Shown here: in pieces, positions 23,363 through 34,521 of the stretch
How the letters are laid out: the number at the start of each line of letters is the position of its first letter
How positions within the stretch are numbered: position 1 is the stretch's first letter
NCBI GenBank assembly: GCA_026413225.1
Contig: CM048555.1
Coordinates: 80,731,785 to 80,795,784 of the forward strand
Origin: Otis tarda
Lineage: Eukaryota > Chordata > Aves > Otidiformes > Otididae
Length of the DNA: 64,000 bases
Direction of reading: 5' to 3'
Program-made: the position numbers and the translations under genes
The notes under the pieces: model-generated
What the model saw: the letters and a program-made list of their open reading frames with translations, nothing else
The model's database searches: none
Told to the model about the DNA's origin: nothing

Positions 23363-23396
23363 TTGGCCCTGCAGAGCCACAAACATGGACTCCTCA
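23363..23396 (+). repeat. 34-bp direct repeat, copy 2
   Basis: Partner of the copy at 21,817-21,850, in the same orientation about 1.5 kb away, with 32 of 34 bases identical. The flanks do not match. Confidence 0.75.
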
Positions 23397-24593
23397 GCCA
23401 GTGTCCTCTTTTCACCAGCAGACCACACATCAGGCTCACGTCAAGTACCTGCTGGCTCCCGAACCACCCCTGCCGAAGCACAGGCCCTCCATGACTCCCT
23501 CTTCTTCTCACCAGCCCCCAAAACCACTATCTTGCCAGACCAGTTCAATAAAGCACCAGGAGTTGTGTCCTGATGATGGTGGCACTGCTCCTCAGAGGAA
23601 TGGGTTGTAGGGCTGGAGCAACTGATGACTCTTGATGAAGCAGCTAATGTATTTCTTATTTGTAGTGCATTAAAATGTGATGGACCAGTATATGGGACCC
23701 AGAGGCTTCACCACCTTCTGTGCCAGGGCTTCCCCAAATGAAATTCCTGTTTCTCCCCAACATTTAAGTACAGTGGTGGCATTGGCTGATATGTTTTGAG
23801 ATGCAGAAGAAGAACCACATCTTCATCCTCAGCTCTTTGTGCTCTGATAACCACTCGTTGGCCCTGAAACATCCACTTCCCTCACCTCCCCTGCCTCTTG
23901 CCACAGCCTAGTGGCATGAACCAGCTCTTGGCTGACGCAGGTGTCTCTGCAAAATCCTCGTCGTATCATTCAGCATGGCTTTGTAGGGTTCAAAACAAAA
24001 TTTGTAGCAGTGCTCTGGTCCTTTTATCAAAGCCTGTCATCCCCTGTTGAAGATGTTTGCCTTGTAGTTGAGACCACCTCCACTCTGAGGAAGATGTGAG
24101 GCGCCTGGCAGCACTGTGGAGCTGATCCAAGCCATGGGAGATGCTGGCTCACAGGTATTTCTGAATTTCAGGGGTGTCCAGGCCAAGTTCCTGCCTCATG
24201 GCACAAGCCCTTCATCCAGGTCACTGCTGCTTCCAGCCACCTGGAAGCAGTTGGTGGCCACAACTTGGGGACTTGTGTCCCTCTGGCAAGGACTGCGTTG
24301 GTTCGGTGACAGCACCAGGTCCCATACAGTGGGAAAGGATAAGATGTAGCATCACTGAGCATGAAGGAGCAAAACTGAGCCAGCTCACCAGCTCACCTGG
24401 CCCAGTGGCCAAGAGCAGCTGCCAAAGGAAGAGCGTGAAAACCAGCCAGCACATAGTGATTTATTTTTTTTTTCCCAGATTACTCTTCCCACTCTTTGCG
24501 TCTCAGGTTTTCCACAGAAGTGGTGCTTTCATTTAATTTGCCACATCTGATATTTTTTCTTCCCTGATTTTTTTTCCCAGTTATTCTCCTGTA

Positions 24594-24785
24594 ACCCCTT
24601 GGCATCCACAACATCCTGCAGAAAAGAGTCATCAACTTAACCACTCGTTGCATGGGGCCACGTGCTCTATTTGTAGGCCATCACCTGTTACATCTTGGTT
24701 TTCATCCTGGAGAAGGCACTGAAAGGTCTATCTTATCCATCTTCTCTGTGGGCATCATGATTTTATAGACCACCCTCGTACTCTC
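24594..24785 (-). mobile_element. Ancient CR1/L3-like LINE fragment (antisense)
   Basis: CCCCTTGGCATCCACAACATCCTG at about 24,595-24,618 is a hallmark of the old amniote CR1/L3 3' region. The expected downstream blocks follow in diverged form: a GTCATCAACTTAACCACTCGTTGCATG block standing for the TTCCACAGGTTAACTATGTGTTG-type segment, then TCATCCTGGAGAAGGCACTGA. Last come CTTATCCATCTTCTCTGTG and CATCATGATTTTATAGACCACC (24,754-24,775). The order and spacing fit one element lying antisense. It continues the same consensus region that the fragment at 20,758 represents, but is probably a separate insertion. Confidence 0.65.
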
Positions 24786-26034
24786 TGTGTTTGTATGTAT
24801 ATTTATACACAAAAAGGGGAGGAAAGATTCCTTCCTTACAGCCTAAAATGCTCCAAAAATAGCTGCTCCCATCCTACTGGTTTGTTCCAGTTCCACCTCT
24901 GCTAATGAATTTTATAGACTTTTATAGACTAAAAGGGCAGAAGTATTGCCACCAAGTAAATCACCTTATCTTCCCCAGCTGAGAGGCGGTGTAAAGACAG
25001 CACAGAGAACAGGTGAGCTGTGGAAAAATCATACAAAAGATGTATTGATTTCTTGGGTTTTTTTATTCCTCTTCCCTCTTCCCATCTCCCAGCTGGTGCC
25101 AAAGAGGAGATAAGAGCTGCCTTGACTTCTAAGGGATGAGTCACCTTCTTTCAAGCCTCTCTGTCTTGATTTTAAAAAGTCAATGAAAGAAAAGCCTCAG
25201 CAAAGTGAAAAATGGAAGATCCACCAACCCGGTGAAAAGGAGGAAGTACCCAAGGAAGGTCTGTTAATGGCAGCAGGAAGGGGAGGTAAGGAGTTTTGTG
25301 TGCAGAAGTAGTTTAAAAAACAGGGTTCTGCCCCAGACTCCTGCTCCAACTCCTGGCCAGCCCCGTGGGGTGAGGCATCCCCTTAACATCCTCTAATCTT
25401 GTATCTCTGCAGCTTGAAAGGATGGGGCTTGAACTAAAGCTCAGCCCCTCCTGAGCAGGACACGGGTGTTTTCCACACCAGCTGCAAATGAAAAATGCAC
25501 GCAGCAGGTTTACGATGGGGAAGAAGCCACCCCAGCTCGGGCATCCCCTGCAAGGTGGCAAGAGCCCCGTCCCCTCATGGCAAGAGTAAAACAGAAGGGA
25601 GGACACCGCAAAATTTTTAGGTCATTTCACATAAGAGGAGCTTGCAATGATTTCCAGGGCAGGGAGCTTGTGAAAGAGGCTGCCGGCAGAGAGGACACAG
25701 AAAGGACATTTGCTCCCTTTGCCTTCATCCTCCATCGCTTCTAAGCCTCCCAGTCATCAGCTCAGCGGCAGCCCTGACTCACAGACAGCTTCAAGGAGAG
25801 GTTTTCCCTGCGAGACCCCTCTGAGGGCTCTGGTGACTCATGGGGGCCTTTGGGAACGCAGGCTCCCTGCTCTGCTCTGCCCCTTGGGAAGGACGAGGGA
25901 AGGATGCTGCCTTCAGCCTGCATCCCTCATGCCGCTCCAGTTCACGCATCGCATGGTGACCTTGGTTGCTGGTTCTTTCCCAGAGGATTCAAGACTCATG
26001 GTTGCTTTGGACCATTCTGTTGCCAATTCTTCAT
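24786..26034. other. Unique non-coding stretch
   Basis: No gene or transposon recognised. A TTTATAGAC doublet occurs at 24,911-24,930. Composition turns GC-richer after 25,500. Open frames are short and unconvincing. Confidence 0.45.
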
Positions 26035-26105
26035 GAGTCGAGTCGAATCAAGTCTCGTCTCGTCTGGTCTCGTCTCGTCTCATCCCATCTCATCTCATCT
26101 CCCTC
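26035..26105. repeat. (TCTCG/TCTCA)n pentanucleotide tract
   Basis: About 70 bp of imperfect pentamers: GAGTCGAGTCGAATC, then CTCGT units, changing to CTCAT units before CCCTCG at 26,101. It is a second, shorter pentamer array than the one at 8.4 kb, and no CR1 3' end is visible beside it. The CTCGT half contains several CpG, which suggests it is young or not strongly methylated. Confidence 0.9.
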
Positions 26106-26744
26106 GACAGCTGCCCAAAGCAAAGTGCTAGACACGATCGATCCTTGCCCAAAATCACCCTACCCTCTGCTGTACCACTTGGTGGTTGGGCCACAACTCC
26201 TTCTCGGCTATCCTCGGCTTTCTCAGCCCCGGGGCTTAGCCCTGCAAACTTCTGGTTTCACAAGGTTCAGCACGTCTTTGCCACTGGATTTTTGCCTGTG
26301 TGTATATATCTGTCATGATACAGACCGCTCCAGGTGTAGGATGATGTGATGTTTCCACCCCTTCCCAAGACCTGTGCACCACTTGGAGCTTCCTAGATGG
26401 TCCCCAGGCAAACCTGAGGGCTTCACCTCTCCTTGTGCGGGATATGGCACGAGGATTTCTCTACCATACACCATCCATTCTCTGCTGTCAACACTGAGTC
26501 CTAGACCCAGCAGGATGTCGACTGTAAACTGGGAATCTCTCTCATACACTGACATGCCAACATTTTAGGTTGTGGTTTCAGAGGAGGCTTTAATCCATTT
26601 CCAAAGCACAGTACTGAAATCCCCGTAGAGGTGACAGAAAGGGGTGGAAAGCTCAGGTGGCCTCAGGGGCTGATCCCATCCCCCAGGTTAGCCCTCTAAA
26701 CAAAAATACATTGAACCAGAGCCTTAATCACAGGTTTCCTGGCA
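26106..26744. other. Unique non-coding stretch
   Basis: No gene, RNA gene or repeat recognised. Confidence 0.45.
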
Positions 26745-26890
26745 GTGCTCATTATCACAGCATCAGCGTATGTCACTACCCACTAATTAACTAATCTTTG
26801 CATCCTTTGAGTACATTATCCCCACTTACAAACGGAGAATTGAGGTTCAAAGAGCTTAAAACCGAAAGTTTCCAGGAATGCTTATTGCTC
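26745..26890 (-). mobile_element. MIR-like ancient SINE fragment (antisense)
   Basis: ACTAATTAACTAATCTTTGCATCCTTTGAGTACATTATCCCCACTTACAAAC and the following GAGAATTGAGGTTCAAAGAGCTTAA fit the complement of the MIR core and 3' part, block for block: the ATTATCCCCATTTTACAGATGAGG and ACTGAGGCACAGAGAGGTTAA blocks. Divergence is high and the call is by eye. If correct it is one of the very old SINE fossils shared across amniotes. Confidence 0.55.
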
Positions 26891-26967
26891 TGCATCACAC
26901 ATGATCTGGAGAGCTTGCCAGCACAGGCAGGGTCCTGAGGAATGCGCAACAGAGGCAGTGCCTTAGA
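26891..26967. other. Short unique stretch
   Basis: Linker between the MIR-like piece and the large antisense CR1. Nothing recognisable. Confidence 0.4.
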
Positions 26968-28425
26968 ATCAAAAACTCATATGGTTTTGGGTGGAAAGGA
27001 CCTTCAAAGCCCACCCAGTCCAACCTCCTGCAAGGAGCAGGGACATCTCCAACCAGATCAGGTTGCTCAGAGCCCCGGCCAACCTGGCCTGGAGTGTTTC
27101 CAGGGATGGGGCATCCACCACCTCTCTGGGCAACCTGGGACAGTGTCTCATCATATGTCTCAGCGTATAAAATTTCTTCCTCATATCTAGCCTAAATCTA
27201 CCTCCTTCTATTTTAAAACCATTACCCCTTGTCCTATCACAACAGGCCCTGCTGAAGAGTCTCTCCCCATCTTTCCTGTAGGCACCTTGAGGCACTGGAA
27301 GGCCGCTCTAAGGTCTCCCTGGAGCCTCCTCTTCTCCAGGCTGAACAGCCCCAGCTCTCTCAGCCTGGCTTCACAGGAAAGGTGCTCCAGCTTTCTTATC
27401 ATCTTCATGGCCTCCTCTGGACCCTCTCCAACTGGTCCATGTCCAGATGTTGGGGGCTCCAGAGTTGGACACAGTACTCCAGGCGGTGTCTAACCAGGGC
27501 AGAGCAGAGGGGCAGAATCCCCTCCCTCGACCTGCTGGCCACGCTCCTCTTGATGCAGCCCAGGATGCGGTTGGCTTTCTGGGCTGCAAGCGCACATTGC
27601 CGGCTTATGTTGAGCTTCTCATCCACCAGCACACCCAAGCCCTTCTCCTCAGGGCTGCTCTCAACCCGTTCTCAGCCCAGCCTGTATTTGTGCCTGGGAT
27701 TGCCCCAACCCAGGTGCAGGACCTTGAACTTGACCTTGTTGAACTTCATGACGTTGGCATTGGTCCTCCTCTCAAGGCTGTCAAGGTACCTCTATCACGT
27801 TGACCACACCACGCAGCTTCGTGTCGCCAGCAAACTTGCTGAGGGTGCACTCTATCCCACTGGCCATGTTGCCAACAAAGATGTTAAACAGCATCGATCT
27901 AAATACTGACCCCTGAGGAACACCGCTTATCACCAGTCTCCACTTGGACATCGAGTCATTGGCCACACTTCTCTGAAAGCGACGATCCAGCCAATTCCTT
28001 ATCCACCAAGTGGTCCGTCCACCAAATCCATGTCTCTCCAATTTAGTAACAAGGATGTCATGTGGGACAGTGTCAAGTGCCTTGCACAAGTCCGGGTAGA
28101 TGACATCACTTGCTCATCCCTTGTTCACTGATGCTGTAACCCCATCAGAGAAGGACACCAAATTGGTCAGGCACAATTTTTCTCTTAGTGAAGCTGTGTG
28201 GCTGTCACAAATAATCTCCTACTTTTCCATGTGCCTTTGAATGGTTTCTAGGAGGATCTGCTCCATGACTTTGCCAGGCATTGAGGTAAGGCTGACTGGC
28301 CTGTAGTTCCTTCGGTCTTCCTTTTTTCCCTTTTTAAAAATGGGAGTTATATTTTCCAGTCAATGGGAACCTCACTGGACTGCCACAACTTCTCAAATAT
28401 GATGGAGGATGCCTGACTTTCTTCA
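26968..28425 (-). mobile_element. Largest CR1 LINE copy, with broken reverse transcriptase (antisense)
   Basis: An antisense CR1 of about 1.46 kb, the longest here. Read on the - strand, it enters upstream of the reverse transcriptase core. From about 28,330 down to 28,230 the [17 protein letters not shown] type block is recognisable. The frame at 28,089-27,781 carries the K-A-L-D-T-V-P-H-D block, S-G-V-P-Q-G-S-V, and the catalytic box as F-A-G-D (27,823-27,834). The family has F-A-D-D there, so the first catalytic aspartate is lost. The [10 protein letters not shown] region and the C-terminal tail follow in other frames (27,638-27,405; 27,408-27,208; 27,295-26,969), so several frameshifts separate the pieces. 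The 3' end carries the CTCCTTGCAGG-type stem. The copy cannot mobilise itself. The long + strand frame at 27,382-27,909 is its antisense and not a gene. Confidence 0.96.
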
Positions 28426-29737
28426 CATTAAGACTTGCCTTAGCCCGGGGTCAGACAACTCCAATGGTAACTGAAAATCATCGGCACTTAAAACCTTTCC
28501 CTGATGTGGCAGAGAGGAGGGAAGAGAAGTTTGCAGCCTGCCTCCATGCACAGCGATCGGAAGGGTGCACGCAAGCCCAGGGCAACTTGTGGCCACCCAC
28601 CCCTCATATTGCGCCATGGGTGGGATGGCTCCGACCATCAGTCTGAAACGACATGAGACGATCATCTCCATCATCTCCAGATCTTCCCACCGTTCCTCAC
28701 AGCTGGCCCTGGTGTGTCTCGTCAGCAGGCTGGTTGCTGAAAGCCAAAATTTACCTCCTTGAAGACTTCATGGAGAGCTGTTACTGCTTTAGGAAAAGCA
28801 GTCTGAGAGGCGGCAATGCCATCTCCCAATAAATATCAAGAATACAAGACCAACCCTCTTTATGTCTGCACGTTTGTATGTGCCATCTGCCACGCCCACA
28901 GGTAAGAGAAGTCCTACAGAAGAGTAAAGCCTTTAGCTATGAAATGAGACCCCCAACCGCGGCGTATCAGCAGAGCTGCCCCCAGCATCCCCCATTTATA
29001 CTCAGGGCAGGTCTGAGCATCCCTTCCACAGGTGATTTTACATCCCGCCAAGGCGGTGTTATCCAATAGCAATCATCTGCAATACAGCTTCAATTGACTA
29101 TGAAATGGAGAAATTCCCAAATGGGACTGCAATCTGTGCAGCGCTTTTTGATGGATGTTTAATGTGAATATTGACTATCTGGGCTTTTCTAGCTAATAAG
29201 TGGAGTGGATTTATGTGAAGGCTCGTTGTTCAGCTTTCAGTGTCGTAAGGTAGCTCTGTTTTGATTACGGTGATTTATTCTGCTCTGCTGCACTATCTGT
29301 AACAGCTTATAACTGATTCAATTCCCTATCGCCTGCCCCCCCCCCAAAAAAAAATCAACTGCATTTGAGATATGATAGATTTTTTCAGAAAAGCATGAAA
29401 AAATCCATTGCGATAATTTTCTCTGACCTCTGGGCAGCCGAGCCTGTGGGCTTTGTGCACTAATTCCCACCTCAGATCCAATAACCGTGATCAAATGAGA
29501 ATCCCTCCTTTTGAAACACAGCCGGCCTCTAGTACAAACGTCGCTAGCGATGGGGAATGCGACACAGCCTTTGTCTGCTGCTCCTCTGATCAATTACTCT
29601 CAGCGCTAAAAAAAAAAAAATTGCATTTTTTTCTGGTTTGATTTGTCTAGCTCGAACTTCCACCCGTTCACGCTTGTCATACTTCTGTCTGCAGGACCAG
29701 AAAGCCTCTGGCATCGATTCCTGTTCTCCATGCAGAT
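28426..29737. other. Unique stretch with candidate conserved non-coding DNA
   Basis: No gene recognised. From about 29,060 to 29,330, and again from 29,380 to 29,630, the sequence is AT-rich and free of recognised repeats. It has many ATTA/TAAT cores, CAATCATCTGCAATAC-type motifs and a balanced non-simple composition. This resembles vertebrate conserved non-coding elements. The two parts are separated by a C10A10 run at about 29,336-29,354. An A13 run lies at 29,608-29,620. Conservation is not testable from this sequence alone. Confidence 0.4.
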
Positions 29738-29990
29738 GTTCATGGGCTGGCATAAAGTCATCCTCGTTAATCCTCTCTTTGTTAAGCTAAACACAGCGAG
29801 ATGCTGGAGCTTCTCACAACAATCAGGTTCCCAACACTTTAAGCATTTTTCTTGGCTCTTCTCTGGACCCGCTCCAGCCAGCTGTTGATCCCAGGCTGGA
29901 CACAGTCTTCCTGTAGCTTTTGCAGTGCTGCCAAAAGCAGAGGTGGCACAGCCTCCTTTTTCTCACTAAGAGCCATTGTTGATAGCGCCA
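29738..29990 (-). mobile_element. Ancient CR1/L3-like LINE fragment (antisense)
   Basis: CTCTCTTTGTTAAGCTAAACACAG at about 29,775-29,798 is a diagnostic block of old amniote CR1/L3 elements in antisense. It is followed, at the right spacing, by GGCTCTTCTCTGGACCCGCTCCAG (29,853-29,876), a GGCTGGACACAGTCTTCC block, and GCAGTGCTGCCAAAAGCAGAGGT. These correspond to the end of ORF2 in the sense direction. The fragment is strongly diverged and non-functional. Confidence 0.65.
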
Positions 29991-30616
29991 AGGATGGCTT
30001 AAGCCTATTTAGCCCCAGGCAGAGATCTCCTGTTCAGCCATTGTGCCTGTTACATCTTTCCAAACTCCGGCTTCTTGGAAAACAGCCTTGCATCCTGTAA
30101 TTATGGACAGATCCCAAGGCCTGGAGCTCAGATCCTACCCAGCCCCTCCACAGGTCTGACACCCAATGTGCCAGTTCATGTGAAGTGACCGTACTGGGTC
30201 TGATCTCTCTACACATGATGTGTGGGCTATGTCTGCCAAGACATCTATCTGGCTCTCCAGGTCCACAAGTGTTTTAAGGTGTCCGTGCACCCATCTCTCT
30301 AAACTGGAGTCCCACATTGAGATTCTCGTCCTCTGTGAACGCCAGACCAGCAGCAAAGACCACAGCCCTGACGCACGACCCGGTGCTGTGCAGAGTTGCA
30401 CACTAGACCGGACTGACTCCTGCATCTCGTAAAAGTCAAGTGAGAAGTAGTCACCATTTAATTCCTCTTAGCCAGTAAGCTAAATTGGTTGCAAAAGAGC
30501 CTTCTCCCCATTTCACCCTTGCCCCCACCACCCCAGCCCTGACACTGCTACAGGCAGCGAGTTAAACCTCTTGCAAAACTGTCCTTCCATGCCAAGCCCA
30601 GATCAACCAGGCTGAT
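29991..30616. other. Unique non-coding stretch
   Basis: No recognised gene or repeat. It may contain further unrecognisable remains of the ancient LINE next to it. Confidence 0.4.
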
Positions 30617-30797
30617 CAACAGGTTGCCCAGAGAGGTGGTGGATGCCCCATCCCTGGAAACATTCAAGACCAGGTTGGATGAGGCTCTGAGCAGCCTGAT
30701 CTGGTTGGAGATGTCCCTGCTCCTTGCAGGGGGGTTGGACTGGGTGGGCTTCGAAGGTCCCTTCCAACCCAAGCCATTCCATGATTCTATGATTCTA
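30617..30797 (+). mobile_element. CR1 LINE, 3' tip
   Basis: A sense CR1 tip of about 180 bp. It starts at CAACAGGTTGCCCAGAGAGG (30,617-30,636) and shows the GGATGCCCCATCCC block, the GATGTCCCTGCTCCTTGCAGG stem and the GGTCCCTTCCAACCC block. It ends with two copies of the ATTCTATG tail near 30,783-30,797. Same subfamily as the majority of copies. Confidence 0.95.
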
Positions 30798-33700
30798 ATC
30801 AGACAGGGAGTGGCAGTGCTCCCGTTCAGTTGTCACACATCAGACGAGTCACTCTTCTGCAACATTGCCAGAAATCTTTCTTTCCTAAGGGTTCGAGTGG
30901 TTTAAATCCTTAGTACATGCTTGGTATTTTCATATTTTAAAAGACCATCAGGAATGTGGGTCAGAGATCCACCACAGAAGTAGACAGAATGTTATGAATT
31001 TTTGATGCAGGAATATCATTCGTTGCCTGGACTAGCTTAACAAGAAGTTTGTAACATCAGCCTACGGCTCATAAAATGAGGACTCAAACCCACTTGATAG
31101 CAGAAGAGCACTCAGCCTACTTTTGCACATCATTGCATGCAGAGGTGGTTCCCAGCTTTCCGGTCTGTTATCATCATTTCTTTATTTCTCAGTCCAGAAC
31201 CGATGGCAAGCCAGCAGACGTATCATTACCAGAATCCATCCACTTACTGCCTCAAAATATCAGTACTCTTGCCCTTGGAAAGCAATCTTCCTGAGGAGAT
31301 GTTTTCTCCTCTCTTTTGGTCACTAGACTTGGGAAAGAGTTTCAAAACTTGGCTCTGGCTCAGTCTGCCCATGTAATTTTTTAACAAGTTAGATCAGGCC
31401 AGAGATTTCAAAAGAGCTCACCTCCTGTTAGAAACCAAAAAAAAAAAAATAATAATAATAGAGCCAGATTTGTTCCTGACCACAAGGCATCTGGCAACTC
31501 CCACTGTGACATGAAAAGCCAGATCTTCAAAGGGGCTGGTTGAAATCCAGCCCATATTCACCCTGGGGTGTCCTCTTTCTTCTTCCAAAAGGAGAACGCT
31601 GCCTCAGATCACCGAGGTGTTTCGAGGACAGACTCACTAATATCCACGGGCAGCATTTCAGCGGAGGAAGGAAGCGCAGATAAGACATTTGGCTGGACAG
31701 ATGGAGTGATTTTCCACTTCTCTGTGACAGTCCTTGTAGAGATGGCAAAAAGATTTTGCTCTGAGCAAGAAATACTCCTCACAGTATCTTTCCTTTCAAG
31801 GTCTACGGGAACTTGGCAACACCATGGCAAGACCTCTCCTGAGTGCAATCCCAGTGTCCAGCCCCTTCTGTTGTCCCAAATCAGACAGAGTTTCCATGCA
31901 TTTAACAACCCTCAGCGCATCTTTTCCCAAGGAACATCTCCAGTGTCCCTTCCCTGTTAACTTCCATCGTGCGCCATGCCGAAAGTACAGTGACTGAGGT
32001 CCAGTGCGCTAGGACCCATAACACAAAGATCTGCTCTCACTTGTTGCCACCTTGCCATGGGCTAGCCAGCTCCAGAGCATGATAGACCATCCCTTGGCCA
32101 CCCAGAGGGCATCTCGCAGCACGTCAAGGCCATTCTTCTTATGGGAGGGGATGGGAACAGAAAAGGATATGTCTCGGGAAATAAAAAACTGCCTTGCAAT
32201 GCTCCAATTAAGCTAGAGGTCGATGGAAGGCGATCAAAAATCACTCTGTTTCAAGGATCTGACTGTGGATTGTGATTTCACCGGTGAAAAGCTGCTTTAA
32301 TAAATTCTTAAACAATTGTTGAGGAGACCAAGAAGCTGATCTGTGGTGTGTAAACATTGATTTTATACACAGAGCAAGCGCAAGCTCCTGTAGTTCAGGC
32401 TGCCTAACACTTTCCACTACAAGAGCTTATTTACGGTAACTTAAAACTTTGCAAACCTGAAACTGATAGTCTAAAATTTTCTATGCAGGACGCTTTACCT
32501 CACATCGACCTCATCTGCAGAAATTGTGCAGCTATTTCCAAGAACAAGGTTAAGGGACGATCTACTGATTTGCCCGTATCCATCAATTTGCTGTAAGGCT
32601 TTTGTTCTGGAAATTCTTTTGCCACGGCACTCTGCGATAGGGAGTAAATGGAAAAAGCAGTGTGTGATCAGCAGTCAGAGTGTGCATCGTGTGCGCAGCG
32701 GAGGGAGGGATGCAGATTACACAGTCAGCCTTGCAGGCAGCGCTTCCCAGCTTTGTGCTTTACAGCCTTAACACTATTTCATCTGGTGCCTCTGTCAAGT
32801 TTTTTTAATTTTTCTTGGGAGAGAGGTGGAAGGGAGAAGTGAGGGGTACTGTGTATGACTTACGAGCTCTCCTGCTGATGTTGGTGTCACAATCTATAGG
32901 AATTGACTTCTAAAGGAGTTTACGTTTTAACACAAAATCTTACATTTTGGCAAGTCTAAAATTGTTTGCTGGCTTCAGTTTCTTTGCAGTGTGCTGGGGG
33001 TCAGAAAGCTACCCGGCGTGGGGGGACAGGTATCAACCACGTGCCCAGCAACGAGACTGGATTTCGTGGCGAGCTGGGATGTGCGTTAGCAACCCAAAGG
33101 GAGGTGGATGTGGATGTCCATGCTGGCAGTACTTTTTGCCCCTCTCTGCCCAAAAAACCTGCCAACAGCTGGTGCCCAGGGGCCAGATTTTATCCCAGCG
33201 CCCTGCCACCTTCTGTCCTTGGGCTGCTGAACATTTCTCCTAAGCCCTCAGCATCCTGCCGCTCACGCCGCCGATATTTATGCTGCGAAGTGAAGAGGCA
33301 GGCAGGATTTTAATGGAAACATCCTCTAATCCATCCGCGTGAGGATTTCCAGCTCTGTATTGTGCAGCAGCCCAGCTCTCCCTACCGCGGGCAGCACCTC
33401 CCGCGCAGAGGCGAAAGCCGGAATAACTCTCCCCAGTGGCCAAATGCCAAGAAACAGGGCATTTGTAATGGGAACGGAGAGGAAATACTGCTCCTGCCAG
33501 AACCAATCCAGCTGCCCTTCCCATCTTCAGTGGAGCAAGAGCTTCAACGGCAAAATGAAGGTAGGCACCCACAATGAAGTCACCAGTGACGCCTTGCCAC
33601 AAATAATTCTCTGTATTACTCAGCAGTGATAAAGCTCTCAGCAAAGGACAGCAGAAGACAACCCAGTGCAAGGAGCTGTGGGTTAATCCATGGTGGCTCT

Positions 33701-34328
33701 GGAGCAACTGGTCCTCCCTGGGGTGGAGGCAGGACAGGGCACCATGCTGCTGCCACCTCAGTGCATCAGGGCATGGAGATGCTGGTGATGCACGAGATGG
33801 ATTTTCAGCTGTGAATGCCTGGAATCAGGGGAAGATGTTTGATCCAGAAGGATCCACAGATTACCCACCCAGGTCCGAAACCCCAAATCCCTTACGCATT
33901 CAGCCTCCCAGGAGGAGTTCCTCACACCCTGTCTCTCCTCGGAGGTGCTCAGCAGATCAGCTGGGAGTTGGCACGCCCTTGCAATGGGCGAGGGGAGATG
34001 GCTCCATGGGTCCGAGCTGGTCATTTACCCAAAGGCTGTCATGCCTACCTGCAGCTACTGAGAGACTCCCGTCAGTTTCCATGCACCAGCTCTACTCTGT
34101 GTGAGCACCAAATATCCCCACAAGCTTCTGAAACAGCCTTAAGAAGGATGCTGCAGATATCTCAGCATCTGCCCTCCCTTCTTCCAGGTCTGAGAGACAA
34201 GCTCCCAGAGAACGACCCAGAGAATAAGAGAAGAAAAAGTCAGAACCACCTCCAGCAAGCAATGCCCACTTTTGGTTCTCCCAGTAACCTGGACTAACCC
34301 CACTTCGAACATCACATCTACATGTTTG
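30798..34328. other. Unique stretch, AT-rich candidate conserved region and moderate CpG cluster
   Basis: No gene recognised. An A13 run followed by (AAT)4 lies at 31,437-31,461. From about 32,270 to 32,560 the sequence is AT-rich with ATTGATTTTATAC, CTTATTTACGG and CTAAAATTTTC type motifs, possibly conserved non-coding DNA. A moderate CpG cluster (about 13 CpG) lies at about 33,258-33,425, too weak to call an island. Open frames on both strands look like nothing known. Confidence 0.4.
31437..31461. repeat. Poly(A) run followed by (AAT)n
   Basis: Thirteen A followed by four AAT units. Simple microsatellite. Confidence 0.88.
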
Positions 34329-34521
34329 GTAGAACACTGGCCCAGGTTGCCCAGAGAGGTGGTGGATGCCCCATCCCTGGAAACATTCCAGGGCCAGGTT
34401 GGATGAGGCTCTGAGCAACCTGATCTGGTTGGAGATGTCCCTGCTTCTTGCAGGAGGTTGGACTGGATGGCCTTTGAGGGTCTCTTCCAACCCAAACCAT
34501 TCTATGATTCTATGATTCTAT
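34329..34521 (+). mobile_element. CR1 LINE, 3' tip
   Basis: A sense CR1 tip of about 190 bp, beginning at GTAGAACACTGGCCCAGG. It has the GGTGGTGGATGCCCCATCCC block (34,360-34,379), a CTTCTTGCAGG variant of the stem, CTTCCAACCCAAACC at 34,484-34,498, and a clean double ATTCTATG tail to 34,521. The preserved tail suggests a relatively young insertion. Confidence 0.95.

Larger units (their letters stand above)
21001..24593. other. Unique stretch with open frames, ATT microsatellite and a repeated 34-mer
   Basis: No recognised gene. A + strand frame is open from 20,854 to 21,564; its first ATG is at 21,031, giving about 177 codons. A - strand frame covers 21,786-22,463 (225 codons, but it begins at GTG). 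Neither shows a domain, signal peptide or familiar motif, so I do not call them genes. Two nearly identical 34-base stretches occur at 21,817-21,850 and 23,363-23,396. A T14 run lies at 23,218-23,231, and an ATT-rich tract at 22,545-22,580. Confidence 0.4.

Noticed and set aside
27382..27909. 175-codon + strand frame
   Set aside because: Antisense of the 27-kb CR1 ORF2; no independent protein similarity.
33258..33425. Second CpG island
   Set aside because: About 13 CpG over 170 bases is raised but well below the 12.2-kb island; not enough to call.
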